A stretch of 64,000 nt of DNA, taken from the NCBI GenBank assembly GCA_022059125.1, contig JAEUWY010000006.1, forward strand, positions 2,480,001 to 2,544,000, written 5' to 3'. The position numbers were made by a program, and so were the translations under genes. This stretch comes from Corynespora cassiicola. Taxonomy: Eukaryota; Ascomycota; Dothideomycetes; Pleosporales; Corynesporascaceae. Positions 20,607-30,610 of this stretch are shown here, piece after piece. The notes beneath the pieces were generated by a model. The model saw only the letters and a list, made by a program, of their open reading frames with translations. It had not been told where the DNA came from and made no database searches. Numbering within the stretch: the first letter of the stretch is position 1; the number at the start of each line of letters is the position of its first letter.

Positions 20607-21975
20607 ATGCGTTCCTCAACCCCAATCATTGCGCTTCTGTGCTCGCCCCTGACTACCACCGCGCTCCTCATGAACGACGCCCTCGGCGATGCAATAGGGC
20701 CCCGCGAATTCGCCGCCTTGCTCGAAGAGCCGCAGGTCTTGGTCGCGTTCACATCGCGGCAGTATGAGCCGGTAAAGTCGTTTGAGAGCATCTTTTCCGA
20801 GGCAGTGCAGGAGTTGAAGACGCCAAGTGTGATTGTGGATTGCGACGTCGAGAGCGGGAAGGAGCTGTGTGCTGAGTGGGACGTTGTAGGGTGGCCGGCT
20901 GTTCGATTGTTTCGGCGGATAGATGATAGAGGAGAGAATGAAGAAAGAGAGAAAAATGAGGTAGGCACAGAGGAAGAAGAGGGAGATGAGGGAGCGGATG
21001 ACAATACAAAGGACGTGGAAGACGAGAAACCAGATGAACAAAAAGACGAAGACCAGTCCAGCAAACACGACAAACCAACAACAGACCACTCCAACATTGA
21101 AGTCATTCGCTACCGCGGCCCCCGCACCGTCCCTGCCATCCGCTCATTCCTCACCAAATACGAGTGGCCTGCCCTCTCTGGCCCCCTCGATGCCGGTGCG
21201 CTCCTATCCTTCAAGAAAGTCGATGACATTGTTGTGGTCGCATACCTCCGCGAAGACCACGAGGACACTCTGCTGGCTACCTTCCGTACCGTCGCCGAGA
21301 AGCATCGCTACGAGTTTGTGTTCGCATACACGACGGATGTCGAAGCCGCGGATGCGGAAGGGCTAGCCGTGCCGTCTATTGTGTGTTGGAAAAACGAAGA
21401 TGGAGATCACAAGGTGCTGACGGGCAAGTTCGAGGAGGCAGGGGTGGAAGGGGTACTGGCCAAGGCCAAAGTGGGGGTGATTGGCACATTCAGGGAGAAA
21501 GAGATGGACAAGTACATGGTGGTAAGTGACACACACTACAAACGTCTTGCAACAGGCACGCGGCGGAGATGATGACATGGAGAATCTCCAGCTAACTCAA
21601 ATGCAGCCAAACAAACTGACGACCTACCTCTTCACCAAGAACCCCGCCCATTCTCGCGCCCTCCGCCATGCACTCACGCCCGTCGCGAAAAAGTACGAAA
21701 AAATCGTCACTTTTGCCGTCGCCGATGCCGTCGAGTTCCGCCCCATGGCGCAAAACTTTGGACTCAAAGAGGATCTGTGGCCTGCAGTTGCAGTGCACTC
21801 CCCGGGCAAGGATCAGGTGTTTTTGTGGAGGCAAGGGAAGGGTATCACGGTCGGAGAAATGGAGGCGATGTTGGGGAAGATATTGAGGGGGGAGGCGAAG
21901 GATGGTGAGGTATTCGGGGATAAAGCGGAGGCAAATAAGGAAGAGAAAGAAGAGAGGGCGCGGGATGAGCTATGA
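20607..21975 (+). CDS. PDI-like thioredoxin-fold protein lacking CxxC, ending in RDEL
   Basis: Two exons (20607-21521, 21607-21975), 85-bp GTAAGT...CAG intron, 427 residues. A signal peptide (about 1-20) leads into a thioredoxin-like domain with the conserved cis-Pro strand (VVGWPAVRLF). The active-site position reads FTSRQYEPVKSF, without either catalytic Cys. An acidic, Lys-rich linker (about 112-160) follows. Then come one or two further thioredoxin-like domains (PAIRSFLTKYEWPALSGPLD; AVPSIVCW; a third spanning the intron with LWPAVAVHSPGKDQVFLW). The C-terminus is RARDEL, so RDEL is a plausible ER-retrieval signal. I infer an ER-resident, redox-inactive chaperone-type PDI relative. The domain order a-b-b' fits, but the start and linker are divergent. 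Confidence 0.8.
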
Positions 21976-23829
21976 GGAAAGGCGAGGATTCATGGTGTAC
22001 CTAAAGCACGAGTGTTGTTTTTTTTCGTTCCGCCATGCACGCTCGGCATTTACATGATCATTATCCGACATTCTAGGCTACGCTTGAGCAAACTTTATAT
22101 TGAGACAGAAGCAGCTTTAACGAGAGTTTTGCTAATAGCTCGTCTATTCATTTCTAGTCATGAGGTCTTCCTGAAACTGATTACTGGGAAAATGTCTTGT
22201 AATTAATACACAAATGTGTTTAGCCCCGCGCTTCGATAATGTGGACATGCCCTCCCTAATTGTGCACCGAAAAGCGTGCAAATCTTTCTTATCAATAAAT
22301 ATCACGCTAGTGTTGAAAATGATGGCGGTCGATTTGTTATCCACGAAAAATCGATTGGGTGTTATCTATTAAATATGAGTTGAGCTATCTCTTTGGTCCT
22401 AGTTGTTGTTTTATGCTTACACAGACAACTTATCTTTAGATAACTCAAGTTTGTTACACAATACTCTTCAACACAAGTGCAGAGAACGCCAATGTGATCA
22501 TAACAGTCAGAGCGGTAATGCGCATCGTTGCTGTGATAAGATAATAGTTTTCGGGCAGAGGGACAGTACGAGGGGGATCTTCTCGGTTCAACAAACAAGT
22601 GGGAAAGTGAGCTTTCTTTTCAATTCACCTTACTTTCATTTCCTTACTCGCATTTCCGGTGGTATGACACACACCTTACAATTCAAATATTGCCTCTCTG
22701 CGCGTTGCAGTTGCAGCCCAAGACAGTCCGCAGGCAAACAGTGGAAAGATGGCATTATAGAATTTGGCAGTATATAATTGAAAGCTTTCCGTCACCACTT
22801 TGATTTCCGGATGCCGATGGGGCGTAAAAATTGTTGTTGTTCGGGCACAGGTCATCGGCGTTGATGTGATGGGGTCATTCATTGGTGAACTCCAGATACC
22901 GCTGTGCTCACAGTCTCGGCGCTCGGGCATGCCAATGGACCCTGCCAGAGTTTTCCGAGAAAAATTCTTAATGGCTACGGTCCGGGAAAAAAGGTAAGAT
23001 GATTCGATGTCAATGGCGGTTTTGTGTGTGCTGGTAGTGCCAAGCCCCACTGGGCGTAAGCTACATCCGGCACAGCACAGTAAGCCCGGACGCTGACCTG
23101 TGCCTCCCCCTTACTCGATATTAGCAGCTGAGTGTACCCCGAAAAACCAATCCTATCCTTGCTTCTATTGCACAGGGAAATCTAATTCTTTGGCCCAGCC
23201 GAATCTTGTCGTATCGCCGAGTGATGAGTGAGCAGGTATGATCCATGCATGGTCTTGTCAGGCACTGGCTAGACGATCTTTAGGTATTGCAGTCTTGGTT
23301 TATATTTTTGGGTACAACATATAATTTTGCAAAATATATTTTGCTCTCTGAGAAATTTGCGTTACACGCGCTTGGGATCTAGGCGGGGAACAGTCAAAGC
23401 ATGAAATGGCAGTGCTTTCACGTTGTATATGCTGACTAATCTCGACCTGATAATGGCCCAAAAGCGGCGCTTGTGCGACTTGAATATTCAAAATCTGGGG
23501 TATTCAAACATAGATACTACCACTGTGTAATGAGGCACCTCGGAGGATTCATTAACGTACAAAAGGCGGTTAGGTTCAAGTGTCGAATCTATTCAAAAAA
23601 CGGGAAATAGCATGGAAAAAACCCGAGTCTATAATTCGTGTGGAATTTAATAAAGAGACGCCCAAATCTAATAGTATCACAGTTCTTTAAGATATTAATA
23701 GACAATAAAGACTACCGAAACTACAGCTTGTGGAAAGAAAATTCGAAATGGAACATATTGGACAAAACCAGCTTGTACCGACTCATCCCAGACCAAGTCT
23801 ATACATGAAGACTCAAAATCTTGTCAGGT
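21976..23829. other. 1.85-kb AT-rich gap
   Basis: AT-rich DNA with only short frames. A minus-strand frame at 22676-23050 (124 codons) has one hydrophobic stretch near its end but no family signature, and a nearby 23-codon frame (about 22450-22525, minus) begins with a signal-peptide-like run. Neither can be linked into a gene. I see no transposon termini. Confidence 0.45.
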
Positions 23830-24959
23830 CTACCAATCGCTGACATCGTTGTAATCCTTCTCAGGGATATGACGGCCAGTAGCCTCATCCCTACGGGACA
23901 AAGAAGCAGCAACCATGGTGTGACTGGTAGTATTGAAGCAACCGGAGAGATGGTTCTCGTCGCAGAGAGGCCACAATTCCTTCTCAGACATGTCGCAGAA
24001 GAGGCCTTCGGCCTTGGAGACAAAGTCAGGGCCAAGGGAGTTTCCGCTTTCGCAAAGAGCACGAGCGCTGTGGGCCTTCTTGTCGCTGCTGACCAACTTT
24101 CCAGGGAAATGGTGGCGCTTTGCCAGAGTAGAGCGGTGGTGAGTAGCGCTGCGCTTGCGGTTCTTCGGAGGCAATGGTCCAGTGGAATCACCGTCGACGA
24201 AGAGAGCGTCCCTGTTCTTGTCGACAAGGTTGTCGTCATACTCCAGTGGAGGGTTGAAAAAGGGGAGGAAGTAGTCGCTCTTCAAGTCGTCATATAGATG
24301 AAAGCGTGGTTTGCTCTTGCACATGGTATCCTTGTCGTCCTTGTACGCTTTCATGCGCTCCTCGGTAGCCGTGAAGTCGGTGATGTGCAATCCAAAGCCC
24401 TCAGTCGTGATGCCGTTTGACTCATCGCCATCGATCCACAGGCACTTTGGCGAATAGTTACTATCGCCAAAGACATTTTGCGATTCGTACCATTTGCCAC
24501 CGCACTCCATTCCCACGTCTCCATACCAGGCCTTATTTTGTCCATCTGGCCAGGTCATAGAGACATAAGCGACGCAAAGAGCATTGTCTCCACCTTTGGA
24601 AACAGAAATATATTGGGCCTGGCGGCCCTGTGTATCCTTGTTTGATTCAACGACGATGTCTTTGAAGCCGCCGTCGGCAATGATATCTTTGCTTCCCCTG
24701 GCCTCGCCAATATCACGGCCCATGACATCAAAGATGCGGATACCAGGAGTATTGCCACCTAGTATATATCAGTCATTGGAAAGGCCTTATAGTCGGATAG
24801 AGTGAAATTACCAGTGTTAGCCTCGATTTTCTTGCTGAGTCCAACCCCAATTCTAACTGTCGTTTGTCTGTCTGTCTTGGGGGCCATGATGTCCGAAAAC
24901 AATGGAACCATACTAATAACATCGGCAACTATACCAATGACGCTCAATGCAGCTGCCAT
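23830..24959 (-). CDS. Conserved fungal protein of unknown function, secreted-like
   Basis: Two exons (24959-24812, 24758-23830), 53-bp GTAATT...TAG intron, 358 residues. The N-terminal 25 residues are hydrophobic, possibly a signal peptide or anchor. The core from the splice junction reads GNTPGIRIFDVMGRDIGEA, followed by QAQYISVSKGGDNALCVAYVS, WYGDVGMECGGKWY, SPKCLWIDGD and GFGLHITDF. I have seen this arrangement as a recurring fungal family, but it has no assigned function. The C-terminal third is Lys/Arg/Asp-rich with several Cys and looks less structured (KNRKRSATHHR, KAHSARALCESG). Dibasic sites (KR) within it could be Kex2-type processing sites if secreted. It is divergent from the gene at 25773. 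Confidence 0.7.
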
Positions 24960-25772
24960 GATGAAAGTCTAGTATGCTTGGAAGAAGAAAATTGAATGAG
25001 TGAATAGGTAGGTGGGTGATGAATGAATGAGTGTAGTGGGAGTAACTGAGTGAAAGGAGTGACTGTTGGCTCTATAGGAATGAATGTAGAAGGGGTGAGG
25101 AATGGCTCTGGATGAATCTTCTGTCTTGATATAATTATGATTTATATACCTTCTGACTCTGAACATCAACAGGCTAGTTTGCAGTCTGACTACGTAGCAG
25201 CATAGATTGATCGGACACGGTGGATGTTCCTGCTACGGATGTCCTGTCGGAGCAATGACATCTGAGCATCGCTACACTGTTTCTCGAAGTTGCAATGCCC
25301 TCGAAACAAGGCATTTGCATTTCCGAAGCCATCATCACTGCTGCTTCAGGTCGAGCGGAGTCTACGCCCCACGGACAATTCCGTCACGGTCTAAGATCAG
25401 GCAGCATACGGCAATGTAAGGTGACGGTTTTTGGGTGCTCTGAACAAAGAGAGATGACACCATACGGCATCCTGTGTGTGATATCGGAAGATGACGAACA
25501 CGGATTCCGGCCTGGGTCATCACATTTGCTTCGGAATGGGTGTGTGATCAGGCCAAGCGATGTCGTGGTAGGATTGGCCCCAACCGAAATTGTGCGCTTG
25601 GACCAAACGCAGCAACACGAAACAAGCCACTGCGGAGTCCTACGGCACAGTGACTACGGCGTAAAAATCCTTGGGTGCTGGGAATTACGGCGCAGTCTGT
25701 ATATATTAACTGGACAAACCTCTGTTGCGCAACAACCTTACACTTTTCTGCTTCATTTTTTGAACGCCAACC
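24960..25772. promoter_or_regulatory. Divergent promoter between two orphan secreted-type genes
   Basis: About 810 bp separate the two start codons. A TATATAAA box reading leftward lies at 25141-25148, about 180 bp before the minus-strand ATG. A TATATATTAA box lies at 25700-25709, about 65 bp before the plus-strand ATG. No supported gene lies between; the frame at 25295-25888 runs into the next gene in another reading. Confidence 0.5.
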
Positions 25773-26759
25773 ATGGCCCTCATCACTTCACTAGCCTCAG
25801 TGCCAGTCATTTTCGCACCTTTACTATTCAGTCATTCTGCGTCCGCCGATGTTCTGGGATGTCAGCAAGTACCATGCCCAGTGGATAGCTCCAATAGAAC
25901 TCAGTGCAAGCTTGGCGATGACGAAATTGGAAATGTTGGCATTGTAAATGTTTCCACCATCGTCGACCTCAATCCTTTTACTTGGACCATTGCAAGCGTC
26001 CCAAACACTACGGCCGAACTTGGCTATGATCAGAAATACTTTCTGGGCACTCCAAAATCGACTAATCTAACTGGAACCACCGGCTGTGCGATCTTCTTTG
26101 ATTACCTGGCTGATCCTGTCGGAAACGAGGACTTGCTTAGGCAAAATGCCGTCACCTGTCCTGATGTTCTAAGTGACCAATGCATTTCAGACCTGACTTC
26201 CCAAGTGGAAAAGACTGCCGAAGACAACAAGGGCGAGGATAACGACGCAGAATTCTGCAACAAGCTGCTCGACAAAGTGGTCAAGACTCCACCAGCATCC
26301 TGCAGCGAATATGGTGGCAGTCCATGGGAACACATGGCCGTCAGGCGTTAGTAGCCCCAAACATATATGCTTGCTTTGGAGACTAAGAATCATACAGCTT
26401 TGACTGGACCAACGGCTGCAAACAAAACCGTGGAAGGCGAATGCCATCCAACTACGGGCAAAGATTATAACTTGTTTGAGATCATCACCAGGACTCCTGC
26501 GAAGATTCAAGATTACAAAGCGGAAGATGAACGAGTGGCCGTATGGCAGAGGCCTGTAGTACCCATCATGACCGTATTTCGCGAGGGAGATGATATCGAG
26601 GCCAATCTGGCCTGCGTCAAGCCCATTATGGATACAACCAATTATGTTAGCAACAGTACTGGAGAAGGAGACGAAGATGAGTCTGGAGCAGCTGGGATCC
26701 CCTCTCCTTCGATCCTCTATATGGCATTTGCTGGTATCGCACTTTTCTCTATGATATAA
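25773..26759 (+). CDS. Putative secreted, possibly GPI-anchored protein, unrecognised
   Basis: Two exons (25773-26346, 26398-26759), 51-bp GTTAGT...CAG intron, 311 residues. A signal peptide ends near SASA (about residue 25). The mature part has about ten Cys and many N-x-S/T sites (NRT, NVS, NTT, NLT, NKT, NST), as in wall proteins. The C-terminus has an acidic small-residue run (GEGDEDESGAAG) then a hydrophobic tail (SPSILYMAFAGIALFSMI) without a following charge, consistent with a GPI signal. I recognise no enzymatic motif. It lies next to, and divergent from, another orphan secreted-type gene. Confidence 0.7.
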
Positions 26760-27439
26760 GATGGAATATGTATAATAGAGTTCTTTCGCTTGGCTAGTGT
26801 AAGAAGTATATCATGAATTTGGGATACGAATGTGTCCAGAGGTTTATGCGGTCATGTATTTGTTACAACAATGCTAGGGTAGATCGATGAAGATATATGT
26901 TGTTCTGAACACCGCCCTCGCGGCCTGGCTATCGGTAAACAGTAAATGTGCATCTGGCATCCTGAGTGCCTTAGAAACTGACACCCCTATATGCACGGCA
27001 AGAGGCCTAGTAGATCCAAAAAATAGCAAGCATTGGATATTACATGTTGATCAGAAACCTTTTCAGTAGGGTAACGATGTCATTGAAAAGCTGTTCTGGC
27101 CCGCCTGTCCAGCTATTGTCAGATATATTCACCAACTGCAGCATCAATATGAGTCCTTAGGCCCTCCTTGAGTCAGATCGTGTTTGAAATAACTGCCTGA
27201 GCTAAATATGTCATATTAAAAACAGCTACATATACTAATGCACACATTAATTATAAAAGAAGATCTATTGAAAAAAAAAGTTAAAATACGTTTTATAGAA
27301 GTTTGTGTTAGTTAAGTTACAATTAATTATACTTTGCTTCCTTATCAAGTACATAATCTAATTACTATGAAATTAGATTGTGTTCTAACTCTTAAAGCCA
27401 ACTGCCATGATCCTCTGCAATCATTTCTCACGATACAGA
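26760..27439. other. AT-rich gap
   Basis: Strongly AT-rich, with poly-A/T runs and TTAATTA motifs around 27200-27330. I see no gene. Confidence 0.5.
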
Positions 27440-28111
27440 GAGAAGACCATCGACAGGCGGCCTACCCCCAATCAAAATTCGTGAGCAATATCTCATTGAG
27501 GAAGCTTCGAGCCACGACGATATAACATACTATACCGCCTGGGTGCGCGAAGAAATTGTGCAAGTTCTCCAGGGATGGTCAGCCTCAGACTTTGAGATCG
27601 CAAATGAACGCCCCCCATAGTCTCTCCAAATATACGATACAACCCCCCAAGCTGCCGATTCCGGCCACCTCAAGGCCTTGGCTAAGACTTTCGACAAGGA
27701 GACGCGCAAAGATCGTCAAGCAGGTGGTCGCGATCAGCTAGATCGCATCGACGTTTGAGACATGCCGTTTGCTGCCGACGTGTCTGAGGAGGAGAGAGTC
27801 GCTAAGTGCAAGGCCCATATTTTGGCCGAGATCGCTACGAGTATGGCTTGAGAGATGGCGACTTTCACGTCTCAGAACTCCGTAACCATCGCCAATGGAA
27901 AATAGTCATCCTCATCATCGACCGGCCCGAAGAATATTGGAATGACGATGAAGGTGGATTTCTCGCTGTGTACTGGGATCTTTGCCCCGGTTATCTGGAA
28001 ATGCTTTCGCAAGCATATGGTGAGGATTATCAGGAGCCAGAAACGAGCGCCATCCGCTTTACTCATGATGAGTTGGGCCAGCTATTGGGGAATCTGAGAA
28101 GTTTCTTCTAG
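27440..28111 (+). pseudogene. Possible decayed gene, unrecognised
   Basis: Three stretches read like protein in different frames. The first (about 27474-27619) reads KIREQYLIEEASSHDD and on to VREEIVQVLQGW and ends in a stop. The second (about 27761-27850) reads MPFAADVSEEERVAK and ends in a stop. The third, one frame over (27809-28111), reads FHVSELRNHRQWKIVILIID, then WDLCPGYLEMLSQAYGED, to a stop. The shift between the second and third pieces, plus the stops, suggest a decayed gene rather than introns, for which I see no convincing sites. I do not recognise the family. Confidence 0.3.
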
Positions 28112-28417
28112 TCGTTTTGCTCTGGTAGTCATCCGATCCTCCACATATGGCCATGAGTCCAAGGAACAGCACGGTGTATTGTATGAAAACCATCACAATG
28201 CATATTGTACATTCGTTTTGAAATGAAACAACAGGTCTCAGCTCAGGCTTAGGCTTATTTGAACTTGACTGGGCAGTATGCAAGCCACTCGAGACTATTG
28301 TTCTCACCTATTCAGCTTAGCTATCCATCAGCCGCACGCTGCTGCCTCACATTTCCAATCTTCAGCTCGGTATCTCCCACCATTACTCCCGTTTGACGCC
28401 AGGTTGGAAAAGGAGAT

Positions 28418-29188
28418 ATGTCATATACAAACCCCCAGAACGCGCCTGATGCAAGCAATCGCTATTTTTCCCAAGCGCATGGCTCTTCCCAACCCAAACA
28501 TACGACTGAGCCCGGCGGGCTCCCTCAGCCGCAGCCCCACCTGGCCCATCATCCCGGTCTACTATCACCACGAACGGAATTTCTGCTCGACTGGTCTTTG
28601 AAGATTCTCGGTGTTCTTGCTGCCGTCCTGTTCGGCATATGGGCGCCTATATCTTACAATGCGACTGCAGAAGGCAACGACAAAAACGACGCGGCGCAAA
28701 CCGAATTAGTTGGGAAACTTGACGCGATGAGCTCCCAAGCCTCGCTTGCCGCAAACGCGCAGAGCGCGGTCTTGGAAGAGCAGGAATCGCTAGCTTCGGA
28801 GATGGCGAGCGTGAAAAGCAGAATTCAAGAGCTAGCAGTGCTGAGGGCATGGGAATTTTGCGATGGGAGAGCGAGAGAAATTGATGCGTGCAGCGAGCTG
28901 ACAGCTTCGGTGACCATTGGGGATATTATCACAGGCTTGGCGAACACTGAAACCGCCGCCAGTACTTTTAGAGCTTCTTCGAATCTGTCACCATCAGCAA
29001 CGTCGTCTTCTCTTTCTGAACCAAAAGGCGCCACTGGTGCGACAAAGCTTTCTTTACCAGTTATCTTGGGCATTGTCTTCGGCAGTCTTGCTGTATTCGG
29101 GATTGCTATGGGTCTACTTGTATGGCGAAATAAGGAAGCTAAGCTGAAGAGGTATGAAGCTTTGGCGCGCAATGAGCCCCATTACTGA
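28418..29188 (+). CDS. Two-TM protein with coiled-coil middle, unrecognised
   Basis: Single exon, 256 residues. A Pro/Gln/His-rich cytosolic-type N-terminus (1-55) leads to a first membrane segment (LKILGVLAAVLFGIWAPISY, about 62-81). A helical, probably coiled-coil region (about 88-140, with heptad-like SSQASLAANAQSAVLEEQESL) and a Ser/Thr-rich region follow. A second membrane segment (LPVILGIVFGSLAVFGIAMGLLVW) lies near the end with a short basic tail. The layout resembles orphan fungal membrane proteins found in variable regions. No enzymatic motif is visible. Confidence 0.65.
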   Translation: MSYTNPQNAPDASNRYFSQAHGSSQPKHTTEPGGLPQPQPHLAHHPGLLSPRTEFLLDWSLKILGVLAAVLFGIWAPISYNATAEGNDKNDAAQTELVGKLDAMSSQASLAANAQSAVLEEQESLASEMASVKSRIQELAVLRAWEFCDGRAREIDACSELTASVTIGDIITGLANTETAASTFRASSNLSPSATSSSLSEPKGATGATKLSLPVILGIVFGSLAVFGIAMGLLVWRNKEAKLKRYEALARNEPHY

Positions 29189-30610
29189 TTTCAGGGCCAA
29201 TTTGCAATGTATTTAGTTGGTTTTAATGGTAAAATAGCGGGTTTAACGTATAGTGCAAATGTAAGAGAACTATTTATTGTCTTAAAGCATCCCTTGAAAT
29301 TGGAAAGATAAGGTTAATATGACTCAAGCAGCGTTTGGATATATTCTGTAGGCTGTTTTTCCACAATCAACCTCCCATAACAGGTTGTAGAGACTCTTAA
29401 GTTTAGTCGGACCCATATTTCAATTCAAAGGATAAGCAGCAAATGTGTCTGGAACAGTTTCTCAGTCCGTGTCCCAAAGTCACTAACATGGTCTTAATAA
29501 TAATGCCCATGCTCTGTCATAGAAATATCGCACTGATACTCATATTGAAGGCATGCCAAGCCTAAAATCAGGGAGATGACATGCAATTGAACATGCATCG
29601 CGCTTCCAGCTCAAAACATCCCGTTTCAATGCCAACATTAGGCGAGCAGCCGATACGATAGGCGCATCTGCGGCTCTTTGGAATACGACCAAAAGTGGGG
29701 CCAAAACAGCCGCAGAGAAAGACGAGACTCGCGACAGCCAGAGAATCGGAAAATGAGGTCCCGAAGACGGAAAGTACAGAAATAAATGATAGCAGTTGGA
29801 CCCTGCACAGCCACAGTACTCTAATACAAATAGTTAGATACGCGACGATCGACCAGCGAAAAAGCTCCAAACGTGCTAGCAGGCATTGATTGAGCCGAAA
29901 GGTCGGCGACCAACTGAATGCCAAGGGGTTTTCGACGGCTACATGTAGACGATGGTGTCGTTGGGTCAAGTGAGTAGATTGAACAATGAGGCATTCGAGA
30001 CCAATCTTAATGTTTAGAACCTAAGATGGGTTCAAGGCAAACTTTCGCATGATCAAATTCAGATAGAATCTCATTGCCACTTCTATATATGGCGCTTGGG
30101 ACGTGTTTGAAGGGGGATCTCGACTAGGGGCGATCTTGGGCTAGCTGCAAGATTAGAGTCTGGGCATTCTTGGATCGCACTCCCTTTACCTCTTGTTTCT
30201 ACGCCATATACGCACACTTTAATGTGATCAAGACCACAGTTCCTTATTACAGAGGTAGAAAATATTGAAAATATGACGTCAGTTCAAAACTCCTCTTCTT
30301 GGAGGCATTTCCAGGTTTCGAATACAACGCCAAGAACTGTAGGAATACGGTGGGGCAAGGCGTCCTACATGGGGTATCATTCCGCGGCAGGATTCAATGA
30401 ATGTAAACGCTGGCAAAAGTAAATAAAGCCGGGAAAGACGCCTTGTGGCTGTTCCAGAACATCTCATGCCCAAGCACCTATCCCATATCTCAACCTGCTA
30501 AATTTTACAAGTACTCAGCAAAGCTCTCACTGCTGCTTTTGATTAAAAAGAAGAACAAACACAACCAATAACCCGCTAAATTCACTAATGGAAAATCATT
30601 CTTCCCAACC
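29189..30610. other. 1.4-kb gap without a supported gene
   Basis: AT-rich. A minus-strand frame at 29568-29969 is hydrophobic over about 50 codons but has no recognisable features, no clear promoter and no homologous neighbour exon. The right end is the presumed promoter of the next gene. Confidence 0.45.

Noticed and set aside
22676..23050. Minus-strand frame considered as a transporter end
   Set aside because: A single hydrophobic stretch, with no conserved transporter motif and no adjoining exons.
29568..29969. Minus-strand hydrophobic frame of 133 codons
   Set aside because: Hydrophobic stretches arise easily in AT-rich DNA; no family features, promoter or homologous exon.
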